A stretch of DNA of 45,958 nucleotides from contig JAQVVD010000010.1 of NCBI GenBank assembly GCA_028699155.1, positions 1-45,958 on the forward strand, given 5' to 3'. Under the pieces are notes generated by a model. The model searched no databases. It was not told where the DNA came from and worked only from the letters and a program-made list of their open reading frames with translations. Made by a program: the position numbers and the translations under genes. Below, piece by piece: positions 15,431 to 24,370 of the stretch. How positions within the stretch are numbered: position 1 is the stretch's first letter; each line of letters begins with the position of its first letter. Source of the stretch: Candidatus Peribacteraceae bacterium. GTDB taxonomy: Bacteria > Patescibacteriota > Gracilibacteria > Peribacterales > Peribacteraceae.

Positions 15431-17329
15431 ATGGCAATTGCAGGACGGCCACAACCCCGGCGACCACATTGGCTCTTCTCCTTCTTCCTCATTGCGCTGC
15501 TCCTCTTCTTCGCAGTGCTCAATATCACCAATCCCCAACGGGAGCAGGAGAAACAGTTCAGCGGCGCGGAGGAAGTGCCCCTGAGCCAGATCACCCGCGG
15601 GTACCACGCGGAGGAGTACAGCAGGATTCTGGTGCGGGATAACAAGGTGTACGCGACGCTCAAGAGCAATTCCGGCTCGATGGTTCAGTCGTACAAAGCC
15701 GGGGAGAGTATCAGCGAACTCGGCTGGAACGATCCTAGGAACCCCACGGTTGTGGAGATCGAGAATAGGGAGTCAACGCGGCTCTTCTACGCTATCCTTC
15801 CAGATCTCCTCTTCTTCCTCCTCATCATCGCGGGGGTTGTCTGGCTCTTCCGCGGCATTGCGCGGAGCCAGAGCACTGCGCTCTCGTTCGGCAAGTCGCG
15901 CGCGCGTGTCGCAGATGCGAAACAAGTGAAGACGCGGTTCCAGGATGTGGCGGGCATGGATGAGGCGAAGGAGGACCTGGTGGAGGTGGTGGACTTCCTC
16001 AAGAATCCCAAGAAGTACACGAACATCGGAGCCAAAATCCCCAAAGGAGTGCTGCTGGTCGGCGCGCCGGGCACAGGGAAGACGCTCCTTGCTCGCGCAG
16101 TTGCGGGGGAGGCGGGCGTGCCGTTCTTCTCCATTGCGGGGTCCGAGTTCGTGGAGATGTTCGTAGGAGTCGGCGCCAGCCGCGTGCGCGACCTCTTTAC
16201 CAAGGCGAAGCGCAACGCGCCCTGCATCATCTTCATCGACGAGATCGATGCGGTCGGCCGCCAGCGCGGAGGAGCGGGGTTCGGCGGCGGGCACGACGAG
16301 CGCGAGCAGACGCTCAACCAGATCCTCACCGAAATGGACGGGTTCGAGCAGGGGACCAACGTGATCGTAGTCGCGGCGACCAACAGGCCCGACGTTCTCG
16401 ACCGCGCGCTTCTGCGACCGGGGCGTTTCGACCGGCGCATCTTCATCGATCGGCCGGATCTGGAGGCGCGCACGAAGATCCTGGAGGTGCACGCGCGCAA
16501 CAAGAAGGTGGCGAAGGACGTCAAGTTCCACGAGATTGCGAAACAGACAGTTGGGCTCGCGGGCGCGGATCTGGAGAACATCATGAACGAGGCGGCGATC
16601 ATTGCCGCCAAGCGCAAGGCGAAGACCGTCGCGCACGCCGATATCGTCGAGGCGGTGGAGAAGGTGACGATCGGCGCGGCCAAACGCTCGCGCAAGCTGA
16701 CCCAGAAGGAGAAGGAGATCACCGCATACCATGAGCTGGGGCACGCCATCGTCGGGCACCTGTGCCCGGAATCCGATCCGCTCCACAAGATTTCCGTCGT
16801 GTCGCGCGGCGCCACGCTCGGTGTGACGTGGTTCCTGCCGCAGGAGGACACGTTCACGACCAGCAGGGGGAAGTTCCTCGATGAGATCTGCGGGCTGCTG
16901 GGGGGACGCGCAGCCGAGGAGCTCGTCTTCGGCGAGATGACAACCGGCGCGAGCAATGACCTGGAGAAAGCGTCGCAGATCGCACGCGATATGGCCATGC
17001 GTTACGGCATGGGCGGCAACGATCTCGGTCCCGTGACGTACGGCGAGAAGCAGGGGACGATCTTCCTGGGAGTGGATCCTTCCTTAGGCCGCAACTACTC
17101 CGAAGAGAAAGCGCAGCAGATCGACGCATTCGTGAAGGAGACGATCGAGAAGCAGTACGATCGCGCGCTCGGCATGCTCAAACAGCACCGCGCCAGGCTC
17201 AATGATCTCGCGAAAATCCTGCTCAAGCAGGAGACGATGAGCATCGGAGAGTTCGAGGAGATCTTCTCCGGCAGGAAAAGCAGAGGGGAAAAGGGGAAAG
17301 GGAAACGGGAAACGGAGAAATCAGCGTAA
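15431..17329 (+). CDS. ftsH: ATP-dependent zinc metalloprotease FtsH
   Basis: 632 residues, normal for the family. Two transmembrane helices (about 13-30 and 118-143) bracket an external domain. The AAA module has Walker A GAPGTGKT (211-218), Walker [10 protein letters not shown], and the second region of homology with RPGRFDRRI. The zinc site HELGH is at 434-438. It degrades misfolded and short-lived membrane and cytosolic proteins as a hexamer. Its last residues (a Lys/Gly/Glu-rich tail) are encoded by the GGGAAA-type inverted repeat that extends past the stop, so the tail is probably not functional family sequence. Confidence 0.97.
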   Translation: MAIAGRPQPRRPHWLFSFFLIALLLFFAVLNITNPQREQEKQFSGAEEVPLSQITRGYHAEEYSRILVRDNKVYATLKSNSGSMVQSYKAGESISELGWNDPRNPTVVEIENRESTRLFYAILPDLLFFLLIIAGVVWLFRGIARSQSTALSFGKSRARVADAKQVKTRFQDVAGMDEAKEDLVEVVDFLKNPKKYTNIGAKIPKGVLLVGAPGTGKTLLARAVAGEAGVPFFSIAGSEFVEMFVGVGASRVRDLFTKAKRNAPCIIFIDEIDAVGRQRGGAGFGGGHDEREQTLNQILTEMDGFEQGTNVIVVAATNRPDVLDRALLRPGRFDRRIFIDRPDLEARTKILEVHARNKKVAKDVKFHEIAKQTVGLAGADLENIMNEAAIIAAKRKAKTVAHADIVEAVEKVTIGAAKRSRKLTQKEKEITAYHELGHAIVGHLCPESDPLHKISVVSRGATLGVTWFLPQEDTFTTSRGKFLDEICGLLGGRAAEELVFGEMTTGASNDLEKASQIARDMAMRYGMGGNDLGPVTYGEKQGTIFLGVDPSLGRNYSEEKAQQIDAFVKETIEKQYDRALGMLKQHRARLNDLAKILLKQETMSIGEFEEIFSGRKSRGEKGKGKRETEKSA

Positions 17330-17402
17330 ACGCGAGATGAGGCCGTTCGGACTTAAACTGTACCCGTTCCTGGGTGCAGCTTGTCTTTTCCCTTTTCCCT
17401 CT
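17282..17402. repeat. inverted repeat of GGGAAAA type across the ftsH stop
   Basis: The left arm, from AGAGGGGAAAAGGGG at 17282, pairs with TTTTCCCTTTTCCCTCT ending at 17402. The left arm continues as GGGAAACGGGAAACGG. It encodes the FtsH tail and ends just before purB, and may act as a weak terminator. Confidence 0.65.
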
Positions 17403-17426
17403 ATTCAATGCTATCATGCATGCACA

Positions 17427-18737
17427 ATGCTCTCCGCTCTCTCTCCCCTCGACGGCCGCTACGCCCGGAGCGTAGGCGCGCTGCAATCGTACTTCAGCGA
17501 ACAGGCGCTCATCCGTGCGCGGCTGGAAGTGGAGATCCGGTACTTCATCGCTCTGGGCGCGCAGCGGGAAATACGGCAGTTGCCGAAGCTGAAGATCACG
17601 CAGGAGAAGGCGCTCCTGCAGCTCGTGGAGAAGTTCAGCGAGCGCGATGCCAGAGAGGTCAAGCAGATCGAGCAGCGCACCAACCACGACGTGAAGGCGG
17701 TGGAGTACTTCCTGCGCAGGAAGATCGAGCGCGTGCCGGGCATGAAGAAGCATGCGGAGTTCGTGCACTTCGGTCTCACGAGTGAGGATGTGAACAACCT
17801 CGCGTACGGCCTCATGGTGCACGGCGCGCTGCGCACTGTCATCCAGCCTGCGCTCAAAGCGCTGCAGGCCGACCTGCAGCGGCTCGCCAAACGCTGGGCG
17901 CGCGTGCAGATGCTCAGTATGACGCACGGGCAGCCCGCGACTCCGACGATGCTCGGCAAGGAGTTCCAGGTGTTCGCGGACCGGCTGCAGCGGCAGCTCC
18001 TCCAGCTCAAATCCTTCAGGATGCAGGGAAAGTTCGGCGGTGCGGTGGGCAACTACGCAGCGGTGAAGATTGCGTACCCGGAAGTCGCATGGGAGGCATT
18101 CGGGAAGAAGTTCATTCGGTCGCTCGGCCTCATTCCTCTCGAGCACACCACGCAGATCAATCCGCACGACGATCTGGCGGAACTGAGCCATCTCATTCAC
18201 CGCATTGATACCATTCTCCTCGACTTCTCGCGCGATGCGTGGCTCTACATCTCGCGCGGGATCTTCAAGCAGCGCGTGAAGCAAGGGGAGGTCGGTTCCT
18301 CCACCATGCCGCACAAGGTCAACCCCATCGACTTTGAGAATGCAGAAGGGAATCTCGGCATTGCGAATGCGCTCTTTTCCCACTTTGCAGAGAAACTCCC
18401 CGTGAGCAGGTTGCAGCGGGACCTCTCCGATTCCACCGTGCAGCGCAACATCGGCATGGCGTTCGGATATCACCTGTTGGCGCTCGTATCACTGCGCAAG
18501 GGGATACAGAAGCTGGAACTGAACAGGAGGAGAGTACGCGAAGAATTGGAAGAACACCCCGAGGTCATGGCAGAGGCGATCCAGATTCTCCTGCGCAAGC
18601 ACGGCGTTCCCCACGCGTATGAACGCCTCAAGGCGTTCACGCGGGGGCAGGATGTCACTATCGAGCAACTGCATACGTTCATCAGATCGCTGCCCCTGCC
18701 GGGTGCGGAGAAGCAGCGGCTCCTGCAATCGTTGTAA
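17427..18737 (+). CDS. purB: adenylosuccinate lyase
   Basis: About 436 residues of the fumarase/aspartase superfamily. It splits SAICAR and adenylosuccinate with release of fumarate in purine synthesis. The start at 17427 gives the canonical N-terminus MLSALSPLDGRY. Other hallmarks are TSEDVNN, the general-acid region MTHGQPATPT, and the flexible signature loop GSSTMPHKVNP. The frame is open 90 bases further up, but that part runs through the inverted repeat. No other purine genes are nearby. Confidence 0.96.
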   Translation: MLSALSPLDGRYARSVGALQSYFSEQALIRARLEVEIRYFIALGAQREIRQLPKLKITQEKALLQLVEKFSERDAREVKQIEQRTNHDVKAVEYFLRRKIERVPGMKKHAEFVHFGLTSEDVNNLAYGLMVHGALRTVIQPALKALQADLQRLAKRWARVQMLSMTHGQPATPTMLGKEFQVFADRLQRQLLQLKSFRMQGKFGGAVGNYAAVKIAYPEVAWEAFGKKFIRSLGLIPLEHTTQINPHDDLAELSHLIHRIDTILLDFSRDAWLYISRGIFKQRVKQGEVGSSTMPHKVNPIDFENAEGNLGIANALFSHFAEKLPVSRLQRDLSDSTVQRNIGMAFGYHLLALVSLRKGIQKLELNRRRVREELEEHPEVMAEAIQILLRKHGVPHAYERLKAFTRGQDVTIEQLHTFIRSLPLPGAEKQRLLQSL

Positions 18738-18920
18738 TCCGTTGGTTCTCAAACGCGTTCTGCCCCAGTCTGTAACGATCTTTGCTCTAATTTAGTTGCA
18801 GTCAGGCAGTCCATTGCTACACTTCTCTGGCTGCTCTTCACGGTGTTCAGCTCCGTTCTTTCTCACTCTTTTCATTTCAGCCGTAGCTGTCTGCCTGCGC
18901 GTCTTACGTCACCGTGCCCA

Positions 18921-18946
18921 GGCACGTCAGCTTACGCTGACGTGCC
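18921..18946 (+). promoter_or_regulatory. perfect hairpin overlapping the tRNA-Leu 5' end
   Basis: Ten-bp stem GGCACGTCAG/CTGACGTGCC with loop CTTACG. Its 3' arm covers the first three tRNA bases. CGTGCCCAGG, which spans the tRNA start (18941-18950), is also present at 18913-18922. It may be a precursor-processing signal or a duplication scar. Confidence 0.55.
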
Positions 18947-19033
18947 CAGGTGGCGGAACTGGTAGACGCGCTAGCTTGAGGGGCTAGTGGGAGCTATATT
19001 CCCGTGGAAGTTCGAGTCTTCTCCTGGGCACCA
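18944..19033 (+). tRNA. tRNA-Leu (anticodon GAG)
   Basis: 90 bases including an encoded CCA. The acceptor stem GCCCAGG/CCTGGGC pairs perfectly. The anticodon arm GCTAGCTTGAGGGGCTAG presents GAG, which reads CTC/CTT leucine codons. A long variable arm, as expected for class II tRNA-Leu, and a T-arm GTTCGAGTC are present. Confidence 0.95.
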
Positions 19034-19073
19034 CGTAAAATCGCTCGCAGCGAAGCGAGAGCTATTTTACGTG
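19032..19073 (+). terminator. stem-loop directly after tRNA-Leu
   Basis: Ten-bp stem CACGTAAAAT/ATTTTACGTG with a GC-rich inner stem (GCTCGC with GCGAG). It starts within the encoded CCA. There is no following T-tract, so it is either a non-canonical terminator or a processing structure. Confidence 0.5.
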
Positions 19074-19119
19074 GGACGTGGCGCCGCCGTGGCGGACTTT
19101 ACGTCCCTGCGAGCGATCA

Positions 19120-19344
19120 CGTGGCGCCGCCGGTTCTCCCTTCGTTCAATCGAGTACACCATTCGTCGCCCCGCATAGCGGGGCTCCTCATGGTGAGCCA
19201 TGAAAGTTTCTCCTGAACGCATGTGAAGGATTCAAGCTTGCCCTGAGCAACGCGAAAGATCTTTCCCCGGTCACCAGGCATCCGTATGCTTGCGGAATAG
19301 AAATACTATGACGAAGTAGTCGAATGTATATCGAAATAATGGCT
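19120..19344. repeat. 225-bp direct repeat, left copy
   Basis: Matches 22429-22653 without gaps at an offset of 3309, with about five mismatches. It contains hairpins GCCCCGC/GCGGGGC (19168-19184) and TCATGG/CCATGA (19188-19203), and ends at the stem ATGGCT...AGCCAT. It includes a segment (around 19230-19260) of the CTTCGCGTTGCTCAGGGC kind, a type of short repeat I associate with many genomes. Confidence 0.92.
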
Positions 19345-19403
19345 GATTTAAGCCATATATAAAGTATTTACAAATAAAAATATTATATTATAATAGCAAT
19401 CTT

Positions 19404-22400
19404 ATGTTTCGAGAAACATCTGAGATTTCTCTGGGTATAAAAGACAGTGATGCGCTGATCGCAAGTAAACAAGCGCCAGTAGATAACACTGTTGGTGATG
19501 TAGGAATTGTTGAGTATATTTCAGGAGAAAGAATTGGTGCAATACAATCCACATTAGAACGATCAAGTCCTACGTGTGATCAGACTGAAATGGATACAGC
19601 ATACTTTTGTAATGCAGACACAGTTCGAAAAGACTTAGAAGCATTTGCACAATCGATGGGTCTAGATTCAGTTGATCAATTAAGTATGCATCGCATTGAG
19701 TATTCGGCTGTACTTTGCAATGGAGAGACATGTAACTGGCAAAGATATCTGAATACTGCTGCACGTGCTTTAGGGGTACAAAAAAAAACACCCGAAGGCT
19801 CGTATCGACTCAAGCCTGTTTTGATCATGCTCAAGAAAATCGCTCAGTTGGATGTGCAAGAGTTTCCTGTAATGGATAACACATATTTTAATGATAAAGA
19901 AAAGGTATCATCCGATCTACTGCAATTTACAATTGCCTTAGGTGAGCAAAGTCCCGACGACCTCACTGCATCTAAGGGGAACATTGGAGCCCTCTGCAGT
20001 AATGGAGAGACAGTTAAGTGGACAACGTACTTACGCAGAGCTTCGAGTGCGCTCGGATTAATTCAGCGGAACGGGAAGGGAAAATACAGGGGGAACTTAC
20101 AAAAGGCACTGGAGCATCTAAAAAGAAGCATAGGCCTAGAAATCACAGTCCACAGCCCCATGAATATCCAGTACTTTGAGAATACACAGACACTTCAGTT
20201 AGATCTCTCTGCTTATGCCATCGCAGCTGGCGTAGAAGGCATTGTAGATCTGAATTCAGGTAAGGCATTCCAAGCACATGCTACATGCTGTAATGGCGAG
20301 ACATTGCAGCTTTCCAGATATGTTATTCGCGCTGGTCGCATACTAGGATTGGCAGATTCGTACGATGATGCTCGTACAAAGTTCAGGGAGATTTTGGATC
20401 ATCTCAAACGAAGTGCAGGTGTCAAAATTATTCAAGCAATGGCAAATCGTCATCTCCATGACCCAAGTGCCATGGTTGTGTATTCTCCGATGGATACTGC
20501 ATATTTCTCAAATATACCCCAGTTTCGTACAGATCTTCTCGCTTTTGCATTTGCTATGGGTTGCAAAAGTATTGCCGAGCTATCTGGGAGCAGCAGAGTA
20601 TCTCAAACGACAGCATTTTGTGTGAATGGTGAAGAGGTTAGCTGGGAAGCGTATTTACACCGTGCATCAAGAGCACTTGATATACCAAAGAGAGGTAGAT
20701 TAGTTGCAATAAAAAAGTTTGTGTGTATTGAAGTCCCAGAAGAACCAGATGAGAATTACTTTGCAGATAAAAGGCATATTCTTGCAGATTTAGATTCATT
20801 TGCGGCTGCGATGCAATTGCCAAGTACTGCGCAGCTAAATACGCGGTATCATGATACAGAAGCAGTATGCGAGAACGGGGAAATAATGAAGTGGAATACG
20901 TACCTTCGCCGTGCTGCTAAAGCCCTTGGTTATATCGAAAATCCTGGAGATTCCTGGAGCAAAAGAGAGATAGTAGATGTCTTATTGAGAACATGTGATG
21001 TGGACGTAGTGAGATATCCACCCATGGAGAGATCCTATTTTGAAAATTCATCATGTATCTCTGCAGATCTTATTGCTTTTGCAACTGCAATGGGGCTTGA
21101 TGATCCAGGCTTTATAAGTACATCCAGAGCTGGTGTAACAGCTACTTGCTGCACAGGCGAGAGTGTCAAATGGCAAGCATACATGCATCGAGCCGCAAGA
21201 GGGCTGGGGTTTGCTGTAACCGACGCAGAAAGTCGGCAAGGTATAGCGCAAGTTGTAGCGCAGCTCAAAATCATTGCGGGTATAGCCGCGCCAGAACCAT
21301 CAACCTATGCACAAGCCGTCATTCCAGAAATATTTACCTCTCCTAGGACAAAACAGCCAGGCAAGAGAGGGCGCGAACAACGCAATAGAAAGTCTACAAG
21401 GATCAAATATGAGACATTACAATCCATGAATACAACCTTTTTGAAAGGTGAAGCATTCGAGCAAATGGTAGGAGTAGCACTAGGATTACAAAATTCTGAT
21501 GAGCTCGTTATTCCTCAGTACTGCCTGTATGTAGAAGCTGAAAAAGGAATCTTTGCGGTACGTGCGGATTTTAAAGTTGGAGAAACCATTTACGAAGTAA
21601 AATGGGGGAATGCCGAAGATAATATCGATGAAACGAGAATGAGGCACATGCAGTATATCGACCAAGGAATGCGGTATCAGATAGTGCGTTTGCAAAATCC
21701 AAATGGGGCTTCTGGCGATCAAATCCTTTTTTCTTCATCTTTCGATGATACACAGAAAACTGAAGAGGTAGGGGATATGTTGTGCACTCTTCCTTTGGAA
21801 ATACAGACGATTCTTGCAGAGATAACGCTTGAAATCATGGCCGCAGCAGAAAGCAGCGATGCCGATCTGTTACTTTGTATCCGAAATCATTTATATGCAT
21901 ATTCTGAGGAAGCAAATGATTTGAAGGGCAAATATAGAATTGATTTCTTCCAGCAAAAACTGTCCGAATTGCTGAGGCAGATAGTAAATGAGGACGAGCG
22001 AGGAAACCTCCTTAGTTCTATTCCAAAACACAGATACAGCACACTTCTTGCACACTTTGAACATGATGGGCAGTTATACCGCGGGTACATAAGCCCTGCA
22101 GATCTGCAATCTGAGCAAGCAGAGCGCTACCAGACATTGTATTATTTTGACGGTCTTCCGTTTGTTTCAAGGCTTGATAGAGATATTGCTGTGATGATCG
22201 AATGTTCCGATGTTGGAGACAACGTTAGAAAATTGATTAGAGGTGACGATTTTGTGAACCATCCGATTTTCGAATGCACTGATGGCACAAGAATCACGTC
22301 GCACGAAGATCCCAATGCAGTCCAAGTGCAGAATATTTCTGAGCTCAAGAATACAATTCCATTCTCTGGCGATATGTTTGAATTTGGAGAACAGTATATT

Positions 22401-22418
22401 GCCTTAGAAGATAGCTAA
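19404..22418 (+). CDS. six-repeat modular protein with PD-(D/E)xK-like nuclease core
   Basis: 1004 residues, AT-rich. Six repeats of about 86-110 residues start at residues 63, 157, 253, 363, 449 and 541. Their consensus is MDxxYF, DLxAFAxAMG, then CxNGExVxWxxYLRRAxRALG. The W..YL.RA..LG end of each resembles the helix-turn-helix repeats that accompany homing endonucleases. A basic linker (about residues 650-672, GKRGREQRNRKSTR) precedes a core with E683/E686, D722 and E731-V-K733, the spacing of PD-(D/E)xK nucleases. About 250 C-terminal residues are not recognised. I infer a DNA-binding nuclease, either selfish or defensive. It is alone between two 225-bp direct repeats beside tRNA-Leu. No second gene of a known defence system is present. 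Confidence 0.8.
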   Translation: MFRETSEISLGIKDSDALIASKQAPVDNTVGDVGIVEYISGERIGAIQSTLERSSPTCDQTEMDTAYFCNADTVRKDLEAFAQSMGLDSVDQLSMHRIEYSAVLCNGETCNWQRYLNTAARALGVQKKTPEGSYRLKPVLIMLKKIAQLDVQEFPVMDNTYFNDKEKVSSDLLQFTIALGEQSPDDLTASKGNIGALCSNGETVKWTTYLRRASSALGLIQRNGKGKYRGNLQKALEHLKRSIGLEITVHSPMNIQYFENTQTLQLDLSAYAIAAGVEGIVDLNSGKAFQAHATCCNGETLQLSRYVIRAGRILGLADSYDDARTKFREILDHLKRSAGVKIIQAMANRHLHDPSAMVVYSPMDTAYFSNIPQFRTDLLAFAFAMGCKSIAELSGSSRVSQTTAFCVNGEEVSWEAYLHRASRALDIPKRGRLVAIKKFVCIEVPEEPDENYFADKRHILADLDSFAAAMQLPSTAQLNTRYHDTEAVCENGEIMKWNTYLRRAAKALGYIENPGDSWSKREIVDVLLRTCDVDVVRYPPMERSYFENSSCISADLIAFATAMGLDDPGFISTSRAGVTATCCTGESVKWQAYMHRAARGLGFAVTDAESRQGIAQVVAQLKIIAGIAAPEPSTYAQAVIPEIFTSPRTKQPGKRGREQRNRKSTRIKYETLQSMNTTFLKGEAFEQMVGVALGLQNSDELVIPQYCLYVEAEKGIFAVRADFKVGETIYEVKWGNAEDNIDETRMRHMQYIDQGMRYQIVRLQNPNGASGDQILFSSSFDDTQKTEEVGDMLCTLPLEIQTILAEITLEIMAAAESSDADLLLCIRNHLYAYSEEANDLKGKYRIDFFQQKLSELLRQIVNEDERGNLLSSIPKHRYSTLLAHFEHDGQLYRGYISPADLQSEQAERYQTLYYFDGLPFVSRLDRDIAVMIECSDVGDNVRKLIRGDDFVNHPIFECTDGTRITSHEDPNAVQVQNISELKNTIPFSGDMFEFGEQYIALEDS

Positions 22419-22428
22419 ATAATCACGC

Positions 22429-22653
22429 CGTGGCGCCGCCGGTTCTCCCTTCGTTCAATCGAGTACACCATTCGTCGCCCCGCATAGCGGGGCTCCTCAT
22501 GGTGAGCCATGAAAGTTTCTCCTGCAAGCATGTGAAGGATTCAAGCTTGCCCTGAGCAACGCGAAGGATCTTTCCCCGGTCACCAGGCATCCGTATACTT
22601 GCGGAATAGAAATACCATGACGAAGTAGTCGAATGTATATCGAAATAATGGCT
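22429..22653. repeat. 225-bp direct repeat, right copy
   Basis: Partner of 19120-19344. It begins 10 bp after the stop of the 1004-residue gene. Its terminal hairpin (ATGGCTTTATGAAGCCAT) differs from the left copy only in the loop region, so the stem is conserved. Confidence 0.92.
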
Positions 22654-22902
22654 TTATGAAGCCATTTTAATATCGACTTGCGCGGCAGTCTCCTCTGTAG
22701 CGTGATGCCTTGCGCCGCGCAGGATGGTTCACTATTCTGCACCGGTTCTATGAATAAGATTCACTTCTTCCTCATCCCGCTGTTCGCGCTGGTGTTCCTC
22801 ATTCTGTGAGGAGCAGGTTCTCGGCGGGTGTGACGCGCCATCAGGGTGCGTTTTTTCATGCCCGTCGTGCGCTGGCGAGACAGTCGGGTCAGCGACCGTT
22901 TC
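22654..22902. other. intergenic stretch with a tiny hydrophobic frame
   Basis: A stem TGCGCGGC/GCCGCGCA lies around 22679-22722. The frame at 22750-22809 (+) would encode a 19-residue hydrophobic peptide, MNKIHFFLIPLFALVFLIL. It could be a small membrane peptide, but I see no ribosome binding site. Nothing else is recognised here. Confidence 0.3.
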
Positions 22903-24318
22903 CTACTCGAAGATGCTGATCGTGGTCATGCTGGGAGAGACGAGCGGTGCCCCGTTCGTCGGCGAGCTCAGGGTGATGGTGAACGACTCGTTGCTCTCGC
23001 TCACATTGCTGTCTTCCAGGATCTTCACGGGGATGAGCTTCTTCGATTCGCCGTTGCGGAAGGTGAGCGTACCGGAAGTAGACTGATAATCGAATCCTGC
23101 CTGTGCGCCCGCGTTGTTGGTGGTGAAATTCACGCTCACATCACCCTTCGTTCCGCCAAAACGGAGGACGGGAACAAGCAGTAATTCTCCTTCTATGCCA
23201 TCGATGGTCGCATCGGAGAATTTAATGGAGCCTGTTCCTGTCGTAATCGCTTCGTCATCCACGACCGAGACCTGTGCATTGGAAGTCATGCCGAGCACCG
23301 CTCCCCCGGTCGGGTTGCTGAGCGTGAGGTTGAAGATCTTATTCCCTTTCTGTTCCGTGTTGTCGACGATGTTCACGACGAATGTTTTCGCAGTCTGCCC
23401 CGCATCGAATGTGAGCGTGCCGCTCGTGGCCTCGTAGTTGGTTCCGGCGAGCGCCGTGTTATTGCTCGTGGCGTAGTTCACGGAGACCTGGCCGGTCGTG
23501 CCGCCCGTGCGTTCCACTGTCACGGACAATTCTCCCGCATTCTCATCGATTGCGTATGCTGCAGCTCCCAGTGTCAGGGCTCCCTGCGCGCCCACGCTCG
23601 CCTGCGACTGCGAGGAAGATGCAGTACCGCCGGAGGAATCATTATCCAGGATCGTCACTGTGACGGTCTTTCTGGTTCCAAGCGTCGCGCCGTTCGTAGG
23701 GTTCTGGAGCGTGATGGTGAATGTGTCGGAACCTTCCGAGTCCGTATCATTCTTGAGGGAGACGGAGATGGTCTTGCTCGTCTCGCCTTCGGCGAATGTG
23801 AGCGTATCGGACATCGCCGTGTAATCCGTGCCGGCCGTGGCAGTGCCATCTGCGGTCGCATAATCCACGCGGACGGTCCCCTTGCTCCCTCCGTTGCGCA
23901 CCACGCTCACCGACGCTTTCGGAGACGACTCGCTCACATTGAAGGACTCCACAGTGAACTGAAGCCTGCCGTACTCGTTCGCTACCTCGTCATCTTCCGA
24001 TGAAGCAGATGTAGACTGCGCACTTCGCGTACTTGATGACGACTCTATCCCGCCCACCTTCTCCATGAAGCGATGCATGATGACTGCAATCTGTCCTCTG
24101 GTGAGCGGATCATCCGGTCCGAAACGCCCGTCGGCATACCCAGTGATAATGCCCTGCGCGTACATTACTCCGATGGCGTCATCGTAGTAGGAGCCGGCCC
24201 GAACATCGGAGAATACGCCCGATCCGCGCATGTCTGCGCGCACACTCACGCCGATGGCGCCGAGGCTCATGCCTGCGACGAAGGAGAGGAGAGAGACAGT
24301 GGAGAAGAATCGTTTCAT
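22903..24318 (-). CDS. secreted SLH and Calx-beta surface protein
   Basis: 471 residues. A signal peptide (about 1-28, MKRFFSTVSLLSFVAG) is followed by an SLH domain (GIITGYADGRFGPDDPLTRGQ). A Ser-rich linker leads to three Calx-beta repeats (about 120-228, 240-352 and 365-471), each with the typical YATADGTATAGTDYT / FAEGETSKTI / VTILDND pattern. Calx-beta folds bind calcium and occur in adhesins; SLH domains hold the protein on the cell wall. The protein stops in the third repeat. It is likely a short adhesin or wall-bound structural protein. Confidence 0.88.
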   Translation of the reverse strand: MKRFFSTVSLLSFVAGMSLGAIGVSVRADMRGSGVFSDVRAGSYYDDAIGVMYAQGIITGYADGRFGPDDPLTRGQIAVIMHRFMEKVGGIESSSSTRSAQSTSASSEDDEVANEYGRLQFTVESFNVSESSPKASVSVVRNGGSKGTVRVDYATADGTATAGTDYTAMSDTLTFAEGETSKTISVSLKNDTDSEGSDTFTITLQNPTNGATLGTRKTVTVTILDNDSSGGTASSSQSQASVGAQGALTLGAAAYAIDENAGELSVTVERTGGTTGQVSVNYATSNNTALAGTNYEATSGTLTFDAGQTAKTFVVNIVDNTEQKGNKIFNLTLSNPTGGAVLGMTSNAQVSVVDDEAITTGTGSIKFSDATIDGIEGELLLVPVLRFGGTKGDVSVNFTTNNAGAQAGFDYQSTSGTLTFRNGESKKLIPVKILEDSNVSESNESFTITLSSPTNGAPLVSPSMTTISIFE

Positions 24319-24370
24319 GGGATGGAGGGAAAAAACCTCGAAAGATTACCATACATTACCTTCATACGCC

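Noticed and set aside
15773-18473. Long minus-strand frames opposite ftsH and purB
   Set aside because: Both plus-strand genes are unmistakable; the antisense frames are composition artefacts.
19120-22653. 225-bp repeats considered as integrase attL/attR at tRNA-Leu
   Set aside because: The repeat does not contain the tRNA 3' end, no integrase is present, and the repeat is much longer than usual att cores.
22750-22809. 19-residue hydrophobic peptide as a firm gene
   Set aside because: It reads like a small membrane peptide, but no ribosome binding site or second copy supports it; kept only as a note in the intergenic entry.
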